64,000 bases of DNA from Ceratothoa steindachneri (GCA_963969495.1 OZ018321.1:126908298-126972297), one strand, 5' to 3'; positions 1-10,905 are shown, counted from the first letter of the stretch. Translations and numbers: made by a program. The notes: generated by a model from the sequence alone, not told the origin.

Positions 1-475
1 GAAATCAAGGAGGAAGTTAACAGAAACCAGTCGTGGGCCAACGGGGTGGAAGTAGTGAAGTTCCGTAATAAACGGGACAACACTGAACACCAACATGTAT
101 TCAAAATCATATTTAGCGAAACACAGATGGCCCAAAAGGCCAAAGAAAGAGGATTATTACTCTTCAACGCTCAAATCATTGGAGACCAGATAGAGAGGGA
201 AGTGTTCACCCCCATCCAGGTATGCTTCCGGTGCTTCAATATGAAACACCATACAACAAAGGCTTGTAAGGAGCAAGCATCACGCGCTCTAGGTGCAGTG
301 GAAAAGGCCACGGAAGGCGAGAGTGCACGGCAGCAACGAAAAAGTGCCCAAACTGCGGACTGAACCACGGGGCGATGGCCATGTCATGTCCCCAAAAGAA
401 AGATGAGATGGCCATCACCCCGTGGTTCAGTCCATATCATGTCCCCAAAAGAAAGAAATCATAAGGAAAAAAAAG
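1..475 (+). pseudogene. LINE ORF1 (gag-like) fragment with CCHC knuckles
   Basis: The readable frame at 46-363 (105 aa) is the C-terminal half of a LINE gag-like RNA-binding protein. The family's role is to coat LINE RNA in the ribonucleoprotein particle. One knuckle, CFRCFNMKHHTTKAC, lies near residues 60-74. The second, CPNCGLNHGAMAMSC followed by PK, is in another frame at about 342-395, so a frameshift separates the two. The same CPKRK signature after the last cysteine recurs in the gag at 26136-26339. The upstream part lies outside the window. An inverted duplication at 357-433 disrupts the end. Confidence 0.75.
357..433. repeat. Local inverted duplication (26-bp arms)
   Basis: Bases 357-382 are repeated in reverse complement at 408-433 with one mismatch. 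Just after the right arm, the spacer sequence ATCATGTCCCCAAAAGAAAG appears a second time in direct orientation. A forward-inverted-forward pattern of this kind is typical of a template-switch event. It falls in the second gag knuckle of the LINE. Confidence 0.9.
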
Positions 476-817
476 CTGAGGAAATAAGGAGGAATACTAC
501 CTCCTACGCCCAAGCAACAAGAACACGCCCAACATGAATGAGAGAAGCAACAGCCGAAGACTTATCTCAAACTAGAGAATGAGAATTCGACAAAGATTCT
601 TACGTGCATATTATTTGCGCACGTAAATAATCTTACGAACCCAGGATCGTTTGCTAAGACACTAAATTTCATACTGAAAAAAAAGGGTGCACCAGAGGCA
701 CGGCGACTCCATTTCCCCCGGAGGAAAGAGCATCAGAGTCTGAAAAAGAAGCGAAGGCCACGACTGGGAAAATAAATACAACTAGGACAGACCTAAGATT
801 GGAGGCACAAAGGTGCT

Positions 818-1756
818 GTGAGAAGAAAGAGTAAAGCGGCGAGAAGAATCAAGGAAGCAGAGGGTAACCTCGCGAGCCAATTGTCCTCGAAATCTGATGC
901 CGAGGAGGCCGAAAACAGGGCAACCAAGAGCCCCGTAAGCTCAAGAAGTAGGTCGAAGACCTCGAAACGTACTTACAAGTACGATGGAGAGAAGATCGAC
1001 CTCAAAATAATAACGAACGAGCAAACCCCATACCCCGAGAAGCTCTCCCACAAGGAGATATATCAGGGTATCTGGCAAAAAATAATCAAATGGACCTACT
1101 CAGCACCAGATCAAAAATCAGATATTGAGCAAGCGATGCATGAAGGCACTGTAAAATTGCACAAAGACTCCTGCATCACCCTAATTGATTGGCTCCGGGG
1201 AGTTGGACCAGACTTCCCATCTTATTTAACACGATGCTCGGCGACAAAACAGGACTTTGTGTTAGCAAGTCCAGAATTCCCATTCAACATCGACAACGCC
1301 TCAAGCCCAGTGATCCCGAGCGAGCATATTCCAATTATCACCACCATTTCGCTTGCGCCAATGCTCAAGCCCGTCACACTTAGGAAAAGTTACGCGAAAG
1401 CTAATTGAGAGCAGAAAAGAGAAATGCTCAGCACCCACCAGCCAGCTGACCTGGATGACGCAAATCTTGAGGAAATTGATGAGGAGATTGACAAGATTAC
1501 TAATCTCCTCATTCAAGCTGACGAAAGATGCGTTCCCAGAATCTACGAGGAAGTCGGTAGGTCAGGCCCAAACCGGGAAAGTGCAGCCCGAATGAGACAG
1601 CTATGCGAGGAACTAAAGAACATAATCCTCGAGAAACAGAAGGAAATTTGGGACGATGTCATATGCAAACTAGCCAGGGAGAGAAATCCTGTAAGTTTTT
1701 GGAATAGCATCCGAAAACTTAGGGGGATTGCCTCTCAGGCCCGAGATAAAAATTAA
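818..1756 (+). pseudogene. LINE gag tail, endonuclease C-terminus and linker to RT
   Basis: Two frames, 818-1408 (196 aa) and 1424-1756 (110 aa). The first begins with a lysine/arginine/serine-rich stretch like a gag tail. It ends in the C-terminal part of an APE-type endonuclease: GPDFPSYLTRCSATKQDFVL and a degraded SEHIPI box, where family members have SDH. The second is the helical segment that joins endonuclease to RT in these LINEs (acidic, ending near NPVSFWNSIRKLRG). The N-terminal two thirds of the endonuclease, with the GDxN motif, is not visible, so an internal deletion is likely. The minus-strand element at 24974-25279 has a similar GPNFPTYVTEKSATKPDICL segment. Confidence 0.7.
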
Positions 1757-2084
1757 AGAAGGCGATATCATCATAGAAAATCCGGATTTTCTCGAAAGGA
1801 GATTCAGGAGGCATTGGAAAGATCTTTGCAATATCACTCGAGGAGAATGGCGATTTCGACCAGGACTTCGAAGACCAACTGCTCGAGGACCTCGGAGCGA
1901 TGATACATAGGACCCACCCACACCCGTGAATATCTAGAGAAAGATACATGGTTAACCACGGGCGCCATATCACCATTGAAGAGACCAATAACACCATTAG
2001 GTCCTTCAAACAAAGGGCTCCCGGTTGGTCTGGGCTCACTAAGAACAACCTAGTGAATGCCCCACGGCCAATTAACAGGGCATA

Positions 2085-2345
2085 GTGAACACTATAAACG
2101 CATCCCTGAATACAGGCTACTTCCCTGACGGGTATAAAGTGGATAAAATCATATTTATCCCGAAAGAGAATAAGCCCCCAGACCAAGTGGCTAACTATCG
2201 CCCAATCTTTCTTCTAAAAATACGCGGCAAGATCTTCGAGAAGATTATAGCCGACAGGCTACAAAATCAACTAAACCAGTTGGGAAACACTGAAATGGCA
2301 CTGGCACTCCTAGCAAAAAAGATCGCACACTGCCGAGTGAAGAGG
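2085..2345 (+). pseudogene. LINE reverse transcriptase, N-terminal fragment
   Basis: The frame 2085-2402 starts with the opening RT blocks: GYFPDGYKVDKIIFIPKENK, then VANYRPIFLLKIRGKIFEKI. Family members read NYRPISLL here. Homology stops near 2330, before the catalytic aspartates, where the T-rich tail of LINE A begins. The last residues of the open frame come from that tail and are not RT. The missing 3' half of this RT is not recognisable on the far side of LINE A. Confidence 0.75.
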
Positions 2346-2348
2346 CAC

Positions 2349-2372
2349 TTTTTTTTTCTTTTTTTCTTTTTT
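2349..2372 (-). other. A-rich tail of LINE A
   Basis: T-rich run interrupted by single C residues on the plus strand. Read on the minus strand it is the poly(A)-like 3' end of LINE A. It marks the insertion point in the older LINE. Confidence 0.75.
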
Positions 2373-2728
2373 AAAGAGCTCATCTGGCGACTGCCGAATT
2401 GAGGAATAGTCCCCGTATTAAAAAACCGGCCTAGTACTAGGCTACTTTAAATTCAAAAGGATAAAAAACCACCCCACCAAAATAAAATGGGAAAAAGAAG
2501 CAAGCAGTAAGGCCGCTCCTACGTCGGGAGGAGGTACTCCTGGCGCCGGAGCGTGCGACCTATAAGGAAAAAACAAGACTAAAGCAAAAAAAACAAAATA
2601 AAACAAAAACCTGGTTAAATTAAGGGGAGAAGGCCGGCCTCCCCCCAAAAGTCAACAAGTCCACCACTCATTGTGCACGGACTCGTCCCGAGTACAAGTG
2701 ACAGGCGGTAGTGACCCTGCCCATTCCG

Positions 2729-3502
2729 TTACTGGGACAGGTATCGTGCGCGAAGATCACCCAGACTGGGACACTTGACAAGAATGTGCCGAACAGTCTG
2801 GGGGACGTCGCAGTCTTTGCAATAGGGCGCAGGCAAGCGCTCCATCAAATAGCGACGCGTCACACGAGTGTGCCCGATTCGGAGACGACAGAAAGCAACC
2901 TGAAGCCGCCACGGCATTGGGGGATAGGTCCATGGGAACAGTCGCGGCGCAATGGCACGCAAATTTAAGTTCCCTTCGACCGTCTCCCATCTTCTTTGCC
3001 AAGCAGCCTGAAGAGCTGCCCGTATTCCTGCCATGTAGTCGGTGTGAGGAAGAGCGAAACGCTGGTCCGGTCGCAGAGTCCTTGCGAACTCTTTGGCGCC
3101 CTCATCGGCGCGCTCATTTTCCGCCATTCCTACATGCCCAGGAACCCAGCAGTAGATAATCTCGACATCTGCCCGGCTCGCCAAAACCGTGGTGTCACGG
3201 ATATCGCGAACCAGGGGATGAGGAGATTCCAATGCTTTGAGAGCACTCAGGGCGCCTTGTGAGTCGCTATAGATCACAATCCGGTCTCCGAACTGGGTAC
3301 GTCGCTTAATCTCCCATACCGAGTGGTGTATTGCCACGAGCTCGGCCGTGAAGACAGATGCAGCGCCTGGTAGAGCCCCACTGACTTCAAACAGAGAAGA
3401 TACGGCGTAGAAGCTGACGCCCTCTTGGGACTTGGAGCCATCCGTATACAATGGCACGGTTCCAGCGTGACACAATGTGTGCTCCAAAAAGGTCGAACGC
3501 AA
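2729..3502 (-). pseudogene. LINE A RNase H domain and C-terminal zinc motif
   Basis: This 257-residue frame is the C-terminal part of ORF2. RNase H removes RNA from the RNA-DNA hybrid during reverse transcription. Visible motifs in order: YTDGSK (first Asp, about residue 20), TAELVAI (Glu), YSDSQGAL (second Asp), and VPGHVGMAENERAD with the final His and Asp. All four catalytic positions look intact. The C-terminus carries CKDCDVPQTVRHILVKC, the CX2C-HX4C finger usual after RNase H in this group. The start lies in the upstream frame that overlaps it at 3387-3502, so a frameshift detaches it from the RT. This is the best-preserved part of LINE A. Confidence 0.88.
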
Positions 3503-5424
3503 TACTCCCAGGGCTGTACAAGCTTTGGGAGCAGAGGCGTGGCGACAAATGTGGTACCCTCCAGGGTGGCGTCCTGGGCAGAACCAGGGGCACCACCAGC
3601 CCGAGAGCTATATCTACATCTCGAAGGAGTTTCCTGGCCCTAAACCCAAAGGGCTTAGGGTATAACTGGCGTCTTTCGGCGGCATAGGCACCATCGAGAT
3701 CAGCTGCGGATGCAGTGAGAGCTGTTGGCGAATGAGGAAGGCGCTGGGTTCGCGCGTACAAGAGAGTGATGCACTGCACGCGGCGCAGAGCGAGTGGCAT
3801 CTCCCCAGCATCGACCAACAGGCTCTCAATGGGGGAAGTGTGAAAGGAACCGGTCGCAAGTCGAAGGCCGGTGTGTTGGATCGAGTCCACCTTCCGCAAT
3901 AAACGCTCGGCTGCGGATGCATAAAACTCGCATCCGTAGTCGAGCTTCGAGCGAACAAAGGATCGATAAAAAAGTAAGGCAGTAGCCCTATCAGCGCCCC
4001 AAGCGCTGAACGTTACGGAACGGAGAATGTCCATGGCGCAGGTACAAGAGACCCTAAGGCTGCGAATATGAGCCTCCTAGGTGAGGCGTCGGTCGAATAC
4101 AAGACCGAGGAAACGGTGCGACTCAACCACATCCAGGCGCACCCCATAAAGAAACAAATCTGGTTTGGGTGAGGCCGTGGATGGCGGCAGAAGTGCACCA
4201 CCTTAATCTTGGCCAAAGAAAACCAAAACCTGTGCGCTTCGGCATAGCGAGAGACGCGGTTCAATGCCTGTTGCAGTCGACGCTCCAGAGTTGGCATCTG
4301 GGCCGCGCCAAGAGAGATCGAAAGGTCGTCCACGTAGCGCGTAGCGAGAACATCTTCCGGCAGCACCGAGGTGATGCCGTTGATGCTGAAGGCAAAATCT
4401 TGACACTGAGGACACTTCCCTGCGGGACACCCTGTTCCTGCTCCTTTGGGCCGAAACGGGCTCCCCCCACCCGTACGCGGAATCGACGATCTCGCCAAAA
4501 TTCAGATATGAACATTGGGAGTCGTCCCCTCGCCCCCATCGCGTGGAGAGTCTCCATGATACCGTATCGCCATGCGGTATCATAGGCCTTCTCCATATCG
4601 AAAAACACCGTGGCGTAGTGCTGTCTACGAAGGAAAGCCTCGCAGACGGCATTTTCCAGTCAGAGCAGAGCATCCGACGTCGAGTAGAACTTGCGGAAGC
4701 CACACTGTGTGGAAGACAGATGGCCTCCGCTGTCTAGGAAAAAGGCTAATCTAACATTTACCAATCTCTCCATCAACTTGCACACGCAAGAGGTTAGTGA
4801 GATTGGGCGGAAACCAGTCGGAGTAGATTGATCTCTCCTCGGTTTGCGAAAGGCGAGCACAGTAGCGATTCGCCATGAGTCTGGGAGAAGACCTTCCACC
4901 CAAATCCTGTTAAACAAATCTAACAGAAAGGCCATTCCTCGCTCACCCAGGTGTCGAAGCATGGCGTACGGGACATCGTTTGGACCATGGGCGGTGTCCG
5001 CGCACGAAGCCAGACCGGAACGCAACTCACTCACAGTAAACTTGTCGTTGAAGGGTTCTCCGCCTCTAGAGGTAAAGTCCAGCTGGCGGCCTTCCGCGAT
5101 ATAACGACGTGCATTGAATGCTGCCGGAGCAGCATCACGGCTAGAGAATGCAGAAAAAGCGGTCGCGAAGGATTCCGCCACGGACGCAGGGTCCGAGATT
5201 GCGGTCCCATTCTCCTGGAGAACGGGAGGGGGGTCCTGCGAGAACTTGCCCCGAATCCTTTTGACTCGCTTCCATACCTCAGCTAACGGGGTCTTCCCGT
5301 TAAGTGAAGACACGTATGCCCGCCAAGAAGACCGGCGGGCGTGCTTCGAAATATACCGGAACCTAGCCCTAACCCGACGAAATTCAGCGACAGTGAAATC
5401 GTTCGGGCGGCACTTATAACGCAT
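3387..5424 (-). pseudogene. LINE A reverse transcriptase (multiple frameshifts)
   Basis: RT copies LINE RNA at a nicked target. The N-terminal half is one frame, 4660-5424: linker, then FRPISLTSCVCKLMERLV and the QCGFRKFYST box. The middle is split over three overlapping frames between 4203 and 4703: FFDMEKAYDTAW with the first catalytic Asp, then [12 protein letters not shown], then RYVDDLSISL with the double Asp near 4326-4346. The thumb and connection region is 3387-4034, including KLDYGCEFYASA and TGLRLATGSFHTSPIESL. At least three frame changes make it inactive although the catalytic residues survive. Tick and other arthropod LINE proteins share the LRLATG-FRTSPI segment, as I recall them. 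Confidence 0.85.
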
Positions 5425-6340
5425 CTAGGCATAACGCTTCTGTTTGAAGGCCATCTTACACTCGGCCGACCACCATGGGAGTGGTTGGCGTGCAGAACGG
5501 CCAGACGTCCTAGGAATAGTAGTAATGCCCACGGCGATGAGGTTGCCGGAGAAGAACTCAACGGCCTCATCTACCGGCCTAAACTCCTCCACTGAGATAG
5601 AGAATTCAGTCATTTCCTGAAATGCAGGACACCGTGCCCGCGCCAAGCACCACCAAGGTGGTCTATCAGGCGGCAGTTGCCCTGAAAATGATATTTGAAT
5701 GGGAAAGTGATCACTACTATGGAGGTCATTGACCACCCCCCAATCAAAATCAGGCTGTGCATCCGAAGAGCACAAAGATAGGTCAAGGCAAGAAAATAAG
5801 GCGGTTCTCGGACAGTGATGCGTAAACTCATCCATGTTTAGGACACCCATCTCAAGCTCTTCGATCAGATCAGCAAGGACTTGTCCCCTGGGATTTATGG
5901 AGTAATCTCCCCAGAGAGGATGCCTGCCGTTCGGGTCTCCAAGCAAGAGAAAGGGCCTCGGCAACCGTGCCACCACGCGGCGGAAGTCCTCCGCGTCGAA
6001 GTCAGCTGACGGTGAAATGTACGCAGAAATAATAGTATACCTCCTATCCAGGTGCAGCTGCACAGCCACTGCCTGAAAGAAGGTATCTAAAGAGAAAGGA
6101 AGAACGGAGACATCATGCCAGGTGTAAACCACGCATCCCCCAGCCCGGCCATCCCGCACTGGTGGGGTCACAAGACCCTTATACCCCGGGTGGGCGGGCA
6201 TGGGGCACGCTCCTAGCATGGTCTCCTGCAAAAAGATAGCTAATGGGGAACGGGATTAGACGAGCCTCCGCGGCTCCTCCCAGTTGGCCTGGAGTCCACG
6301 GCAATTCCATTGAAGGAATATGCCCTCCAGGCCTAGCTCG
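5425..6340 (-). pseudogene. LINE A APE-type endonuclease
   Basis: Apurinic-like endonuclease that nicks the target and primes reverse transcription. The open frame 5425-6231 begins at an internal Met. Homology extends upstream to about 6340 as LQWNCRGLQANWEE, with one TAA stop in between. Motifs: FLQETML (catalytic Glu), LLGDPNGRHPLWG (GDxN, Asp and Asn kept, usual Phe replaced by Pro) and SSDHFPI (SDH box, intact). A TAG separates it from the RT frame at 5424, where a tyrosine codon was probably mutated. The matching domain of LINE B is 46068-47007. Confidence 0.88.
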
Positions 6341-6373
6341 GAGACTCGGGAGCCCTCCTCGAACTGAAGACCG

Positions 6374-6690
6374 TCACGGCAATGGCCTACGCTTCTCGGG
6401 GGCAGAACCCCGGGCACTGTTGGCCGGACAAAGCGCTGAAAGCACTGTCACCTCCGAGGACTTATTGGGGGAGGTTGGGCTCACCATGTGAGTCTTTTCC
6501 TCCTTTGTTGCTGTTCTCCTTTCGGGGGACAGCTTTATGAACCCCGAAAGATGGCCTAGCGACAATCTTCAGGGTTGTTACCTCCTGTGAGTCTAACGAC
6601 TCGGTCGAGGCGCGTGGCCGTTTCGCCTTACGGGAAACGGTCAGCTGGGGGAAGAGGAGGGAGCCCTGGTTTTAGCCCGGGCTGGGTATG
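6374..6690 (-). pseudogene. LINE A ORF1 C-terminal remnant
   Basis: Short proline/arginine-rich reading frames (the longest is 6374-6565) directly 5' of the endonuclease. They correspond in position and character to the ORF1 tail of LINE B at 47031-47340. No zinc knuckle is left in this copy, so LINE A is truncated inside ORF1. Function cannot be read from the remnant itself; the assignment rests on comparison with LINE B. Confidence 0.5.
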
Positions 6691-6740
6691 AACCCTTTTT
6701 GCCGCCAGCTTTACCAATAAAATAAATAAATAAAATAAAA
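6691..6740 (+). repeat. A-rich (AATA)n tract at an element junction
   Basis: A plus-strand tract of AATAAAATAAATAAATAAAA type follows TTTACC and directly precedes the gag of G1. It resembles a poly(A)-type tail of a short plus-strand retroelement. The flanking GGGTATGAACCC may be a weak B-box-like relic, but I cannot assign it. Confidence 0.4.
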
Positions 6741-8442
6741 TGGAGAGAAGGGTATGAAAGTTTGGAATTGGAGTTGAAGCGAATGCGGGATGTGTTGCGT
6801 TAGAAAGACAGTGAAAATGCACAGCTGAGAGAGGAAAATGACTGTTTGAAAAGGAAAATGAGAGAAATGGAATTTAGGATGGAAGAGAGAATCAGGGAAA
6901 GCGAAAATCGGATTGAGTAGAAGATGTCAGCGCAACTGGAAATGAAAATGGAGAATTGGGCAAGGTTGAGAGAAGAGAAAATTGGTGTGAAAGTGTCCTC
7001 TACTCCAGTAGCAGAAGCGGTCAGGAGGAGGGAAAGGGCAGAAAAGGAAATAGTAACGTCGGATATAGATGAGCCGAAGGTTAGAAAGAAGGGAAAGAAA
7101 GACAGACTAGTACAAATGAATTCAAAGAGTATAGATTCACTGTACTCTAGTATTAACAAAAGTGATGGATCTGAATGTGATAGAGAAAGTGAAGAGGGTT
7201 AAAGTGGAAATGAAGTGGAAGGGCACAGAAGGGTTTTAATAAGAGAGGTCCCGAAGGTCAGCAAGTTAAGTGTGTATAGGCCAAGGAATGCAAAGGATTT
7301 TTTTAAGGAATATGAAAGTTATTGCAAGGAAAAGTTTGGAGAGAATAGTCGCTTTTGGGTGAAAAAATTAGTTGAATTTTTGGAAGATAGATTGCGTGAT
7401 TTTTACAAGACTATTGTTAGCGCGGGTGAGCATAGGTACGAGGTGGTGAAGGAGCGTATTATAAATCAGGTGAAGAGAGTGAAAGCTGGCGTGAAATATC
7501 GGAAGACGAATGAGTTTGAGGAAGCGAAAATGGGGAAGAGTGAAAGAATTGATTTGAATGCTCATAGGTTCGAGACTTTAGCGAGGAAGAAGTTTGGCGA
7601 TGATGAAATAAATGATAATAAGGAGTTAATGAGAAAGTTCTTGAGAAAAGTCCCGAGCGATGTTTCTGAATATGTGAATGCGAGAAGGAAGGAGAAAATG
7701 CGATGGGCGTGGGAGAGATTGTTGTGGGGGGACATTTTTGGAGATTGTAGAAGATTGCGAGTTTGAAGGGTATGGTAGAGGGGGAGCAACCGTGTATGTT
7801 GGGGAAAAGAAACGTAGAAGTGGTGTGCCTAAGTTCCGATCGTACAAGGAGGCATTAGTATCCAACCCAGTGGAGGTCATGGCTAAATTCTTAGATGAGT
7901 ACTATGGCCAAGAGGAAGAACGAAAGATTTATATGGGTCGAGAGCAGGTCCAGAATCGAAGTGCTAGTGCAGTGAATGGCAGGGATAGTAGAAGTGCGAA
8001 TGGTACTGGGAGGAGCTTTACGAGTAACAATCGCATCAATGAAGGGAACTGGAATACAGGTCGAATGGAAGGACGTATGAATGACCAAGTGAGGTGTTGA
8101 GAGTGTAATAAGGTTGGCTATGTGAGAGCAGAATGTCGCCTTGTAGCAAGGACCTGTTTTGGCTGTGGTCGATCAGGCCACCTTATCAAGGATTGCCACA
8201 ATGCCCGAATGATCAGGTGCTATCAATGTTGGAAGATGGGTCATTTTGCTCGTAACTGTGGTGAATGGAAAAGAGTGAATGAAAATGGGAATGGAGTATG
8301 TGGAAATTGTGGACAGATGGGACATTATGCGAGAATGCGTGCTATCCCGAGGAGTATTTGTGAGAAGTGTGGTGTAGTTGGTCACCTGACAAGGTTGTGT
8401 CAAACTGTGAGGAGATTAGAGAACACCAGTGGGGGAAATTAA
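6741..8442 (+). pseudogene. G1 gag: coiled coil, capsid-like core, five zinc knuckles
   Basis: Gag packages element RNA in virus-like particles. It reads through 6741-6920 with two in-frame stops as a heptad-rich coiled coil (LEENDCLKRKMREMEF style), then frames 6924-7202 and 7215-7766 (capsid-like, from YRPRNAKDFFKEYESYC). A slip in the G run near 7726-7731 shifts to the frame ending at 8100, followed by 8122-8442. Five 14-residue knuckles start at 8095, 8155, 8218, 8299 and 8359. The first has a TGA between its first two cysteines and Tyr for His. The fourth ends in Arg (CGT) for the last Cys. The other three are perfect CX2CX4HX4C. Confidence 0.85.
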
Positions 8443-8523
8443 AGAACGAATCCTGTGACTGCTGGGGAAAATGCAAATCAGGAAAACTAAGGTGAGGGGG
8501 TCCTTCCTGAGGAGCCCTCTAGT

Positions 8524-9900
8524 GTGCGAGTATTGAGTATGATGAACGTGAGAGAGGGATTTTCGAGACGTGGAGTGGATTGGGGTGGAAGAGAGAATAA
8601 ATTTATGTGTGTGATAGTTAAATGTGGAGGGCGAGAGAGGTTTGCATTGATAGATACTGGTTTTCAGGTGAATGTGGTATTTCTAGAAGCATTTGAAGGT
8701 ATGAATGTTAATGGGACTTATGAAAGTGGCTGTAGTTTGGCTGGATTGGAAAAGAAAGAGGTGCCAATTATCGCCAGATTTAAGGAGAAAGTGTTAGTTG
8801 GCACTGTCCAAATGAGAGAAGATGAGTTCTGTGTGGTGGATGGTGCGAAAAAGAAGTATGATATGCTGTTGGGGTACAAGTTTCTGAAAGATAATAGTAT
8901 TGTGATAGATCCGCAGCAGGGGATGATAGAGTGCAAGAGGAATGGAAGTTTGAAGTGCCAATGGTATGTAAATCAGGATGGAAGGGTAAAACTGAATTTG
9001 ATGAAGAAATTGGACGTGTTTGCTATAGAGAATGTACCACTGAAAAGGGATGGAGTGTCTAGTGTGATGATTGGATGGAGTCCATGTATAAGGATAAGTG
9101 AGGATGATGAGAATATGTTTGTTTTGGACGGTGGTAGTGCGAAATATCAAGTACGAAGGGTTGCTCATGTTTTTGATGGGATGATTGATCTGAAGAATCC
9201 GAAAGTTTGTGTGCAGGTGTTACCTTGTTTAAGAAAGAAAAGCTTGAGAGGAATAAGTGCTGGGGATAAGTTGGGTACATTGAGTACAGTGGTAAATGTT
9301 GAAAAGGATGTCTTTGTGGCGAATGCGAGTATGTTTTCTGACAGGGTGCCGTCGGAAGATTGGAAGTATGAAGAGTTGGTTGCTAAAGTGAAATTTGGAC
9401 AAGAGCTGAGTGAATGTGAGAAGCAGAAGATTTATAGGTTGTTATGGAATAGTAGAGGTGCCTTGAGCCAGGGAGATGAAGATTTCGGTAATTCTCGGTT
9501 ACCGGAATTTAACATCGTGTTGACGAATGACACCCCGATATACCAGAGGCCTCGTCATTTCCCTCCCCCTGTTGCTGAAGAGATAGAGAAGCAGTGTGAG
9601 GAGTTAGAGAAGATAGGTGTGATTGAGGCAAGTGAGAGTGCGTGGAATAGCCCGGTTGTGCCTGTAAGAAAGCCTGATGGAAGCTTGCGAATTTGTATAG
9701 ACTACCGTAAAGTGAATGAAAGAACATTGAAATATAAGTTTCCTATGTGTGTGGTGTCTGAGTGTGTATATAGTATACATGGGATGAGAGTATTTACGAA
9801 AATGGATTTGGTGCGTGGGCATTATCAGATGCCAGTGACTGAGGAAAGCCGGCTGATAAAAGCTCGACCACTAAGAGGCATTACCAATTCAGAAATTTGA
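8524..9900 (+). pseudogene. G1 pol: protease and N-terminal RT
   Basis: 458-residue frame. The retropepsin-like protease is near residues 25-140, with FALIDTGFQVNVVF as the active site (usual DTGA/S changed to DTGF) and KYDMLLGYKFLKDN as the LLG-DF-like box. A long linker follows. The RT starts near residue 340: PEFNIVLTNDTPIYQRPRHF, then NSPVVPVRKPDGSLRICIDY, then FTKMDLVRGHYQMPV with the first catalytic Asp. Near 9870 the frame slips; the continuing RT sequence (HYQFRNLSFGLANAPAAFQ) is in the neighbouring frame and overlaps the end. Start upstream of 8524 is unclear because gag and pol are separated by stops. Confidence 0.88.
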
Positions 9901-10905
9901 GCTTTGGATTGGCAAATGCCCCGGCTGCTTTCCAGTGTGCGATGAATGTGATATTGAGTGAGTTTCCGAGTAAGAGTGTGCAAGTGTTTTTGGATGACAT
10001 TCTGATAATGAGCAAAGACGTGAATGAGCACATGACTATAGTGAATGATGTATTGCGAAAGTTGGAAGAAATAGGAGTAAAAGTTAAGCTGTCCAAATGT
10101 GTGTGGTTTGCAGAACAAGTGAAATTTTGGGGGACATATGGTGAGTGCGACAGGGTTGCGAAAATCTGAAAGATTTATAGAGAAGGTGAGATTTCCCGAG
10201 GCCAAATACTGTTAGAGAGTTACGTGGATTCCTTGGTCAAGTTGAATTTGGGAGGAAGTTTATGGAAGATTGTTCAGGTGTGATGAAACCCTTGAGTGAA
10301 TGGACAGGGAAAAAGAAGAGTACCGTGATTAAATGGAGTGAGTCTATGAATGCAGCATTTGATAAGTTGAAAGCATTAGTAGTGGAAGATGTATAGCTTG
10401 CGGATCCTGATTATAGAGAGAATCCTGTTATGCTTGTGGTGTATACGGATGCAAGTGGTTATTCTATGGGTGGATGTTTAATGCAGGATCAGTTTGAAAG
10501 TGGAGTGAAAAGGAAGAGAGTGATAGCGTATGTATCAAAAGCTTTTAGTGCGGCAGAGCGTGCATATTCAACGATCGAGAGGGAATTGGGTGCATTACGT
10601 TTTTGTTTGAAATCGCTAAGACCTTTTTTGTATGGAGTGAAATTTATAGTGCGAACGGATCATCAGCCTCGAGTATATTTGTAGTGTATGAGGATGGTTG
10701 ATAGTAGGCTGGCAAGGACGATGGAAGATTTGTGTGACAAATGAGTTCAGCGATTTCAATACTCTGGGAATTTTCAAACTTAAAGAACAACTGAACATGT
10801 TTAGAAAGAATTTGTGGAATTCATCGAGCGCATACATAGGTGATGAAGGTCGGAGGACGAAGAAATATGTTGACTTATATGGAAGTTACGTAGAGAAGCA
10901 ATAAA
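9860..10905 (+). pseudogene. G1 pol: C-terminal RT and RNase H
   Basis: Continuation of G1 pol. Frame 9897-10169 has FGLANAPAAFQ and VQVFLDDILIMS, the double-Asp catalytic box (about 9980-10003). Between 10170 and 10430 the connection domain is readable only with stops, for example MKPLSEWTGKKKS. Frame 10430-10684 is gypsy RNase H: VVYTDASGYSMGGCLMQ, IAYVSKAFSAAERAYSTIER and VRTDHQPRVYL. A TAG follows, then MRMVDSRLARTMEDL, the usual run-out toward the integrase, which is lost near 10750. Confidence 0.87.

Larger units (their letters stand above)
1..2345 (+). mobile_element. Rearranged LINE retrotransposon, first clade (copy C1)
   Basis: Non-LTR retrotransposon remnant that enters from the left edge. 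In order it shows gag with two zinc knuckles, a lysine-rich gag tail, the C-terminal part of an APE-like endonuclease, the linker to the reverse transcriptase and the first part of the RT domain. Frames change several times and most of the endonuclease appears to be missing, so it is non-functional. It stops abruptly at the T-rich tail of LINE A, which inserted in the opposite orientation. A second element of the same clade lies at 24118-26690 on the minus strand. The family is clear from domain order and motifs; the exact clade (I/Jockey group) is inferred. Confidence 0.8.
2349..6690 (-). mobile_element. LINE A: APE-RT-RNase H non-LTR retrotransposon, degraded
   Basis: Minus-strand LINE with, from its 5' end, the end of ORF1 (6690-6374), APE endonuclease (about 6340-5425), RT (5424-3600), a linker and RNase H plus terminal zinc motif (3502-2729), 3' UTR (2728-2373) and an A-rich tail (T-rich on the plus strand, 2349-2372). 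Several stops and frameshifts make it dead. It is 5' truncated within ORF1. LINE B at 43738-49440 matches it through endonuclease, RT, RNase H and 3' UTR. It sits inside the RT of the plus-strand LINE at 1-2345. Domain set and RNase H place it in the I/R1/Jockey group. Confidence 0.9.
6741..10905 (+). mobile_element. G1: Ty3/gypsy LTR retrotransposon, broken, integrase and LTRs missing
   Basis: Plus-strand gag-pol remnant: coiled-coil gag, five zinc knuckles, aspartic protease, RT, connection and RNase H. Sequence similarity to gypsy-type pol ends near 10750 and no integrase follows. Neither LTR is recognised: the left side abuts an A-rich tract and the right side a tandem repeat. Stops and frameshifts are present in every domain. 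The gag style (DFFKEYESYC, then a long helical capsid, then knuckles) resembles Mag-type gypsy elements of arthropods; the clade call is inference. Confidence 0.85.
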
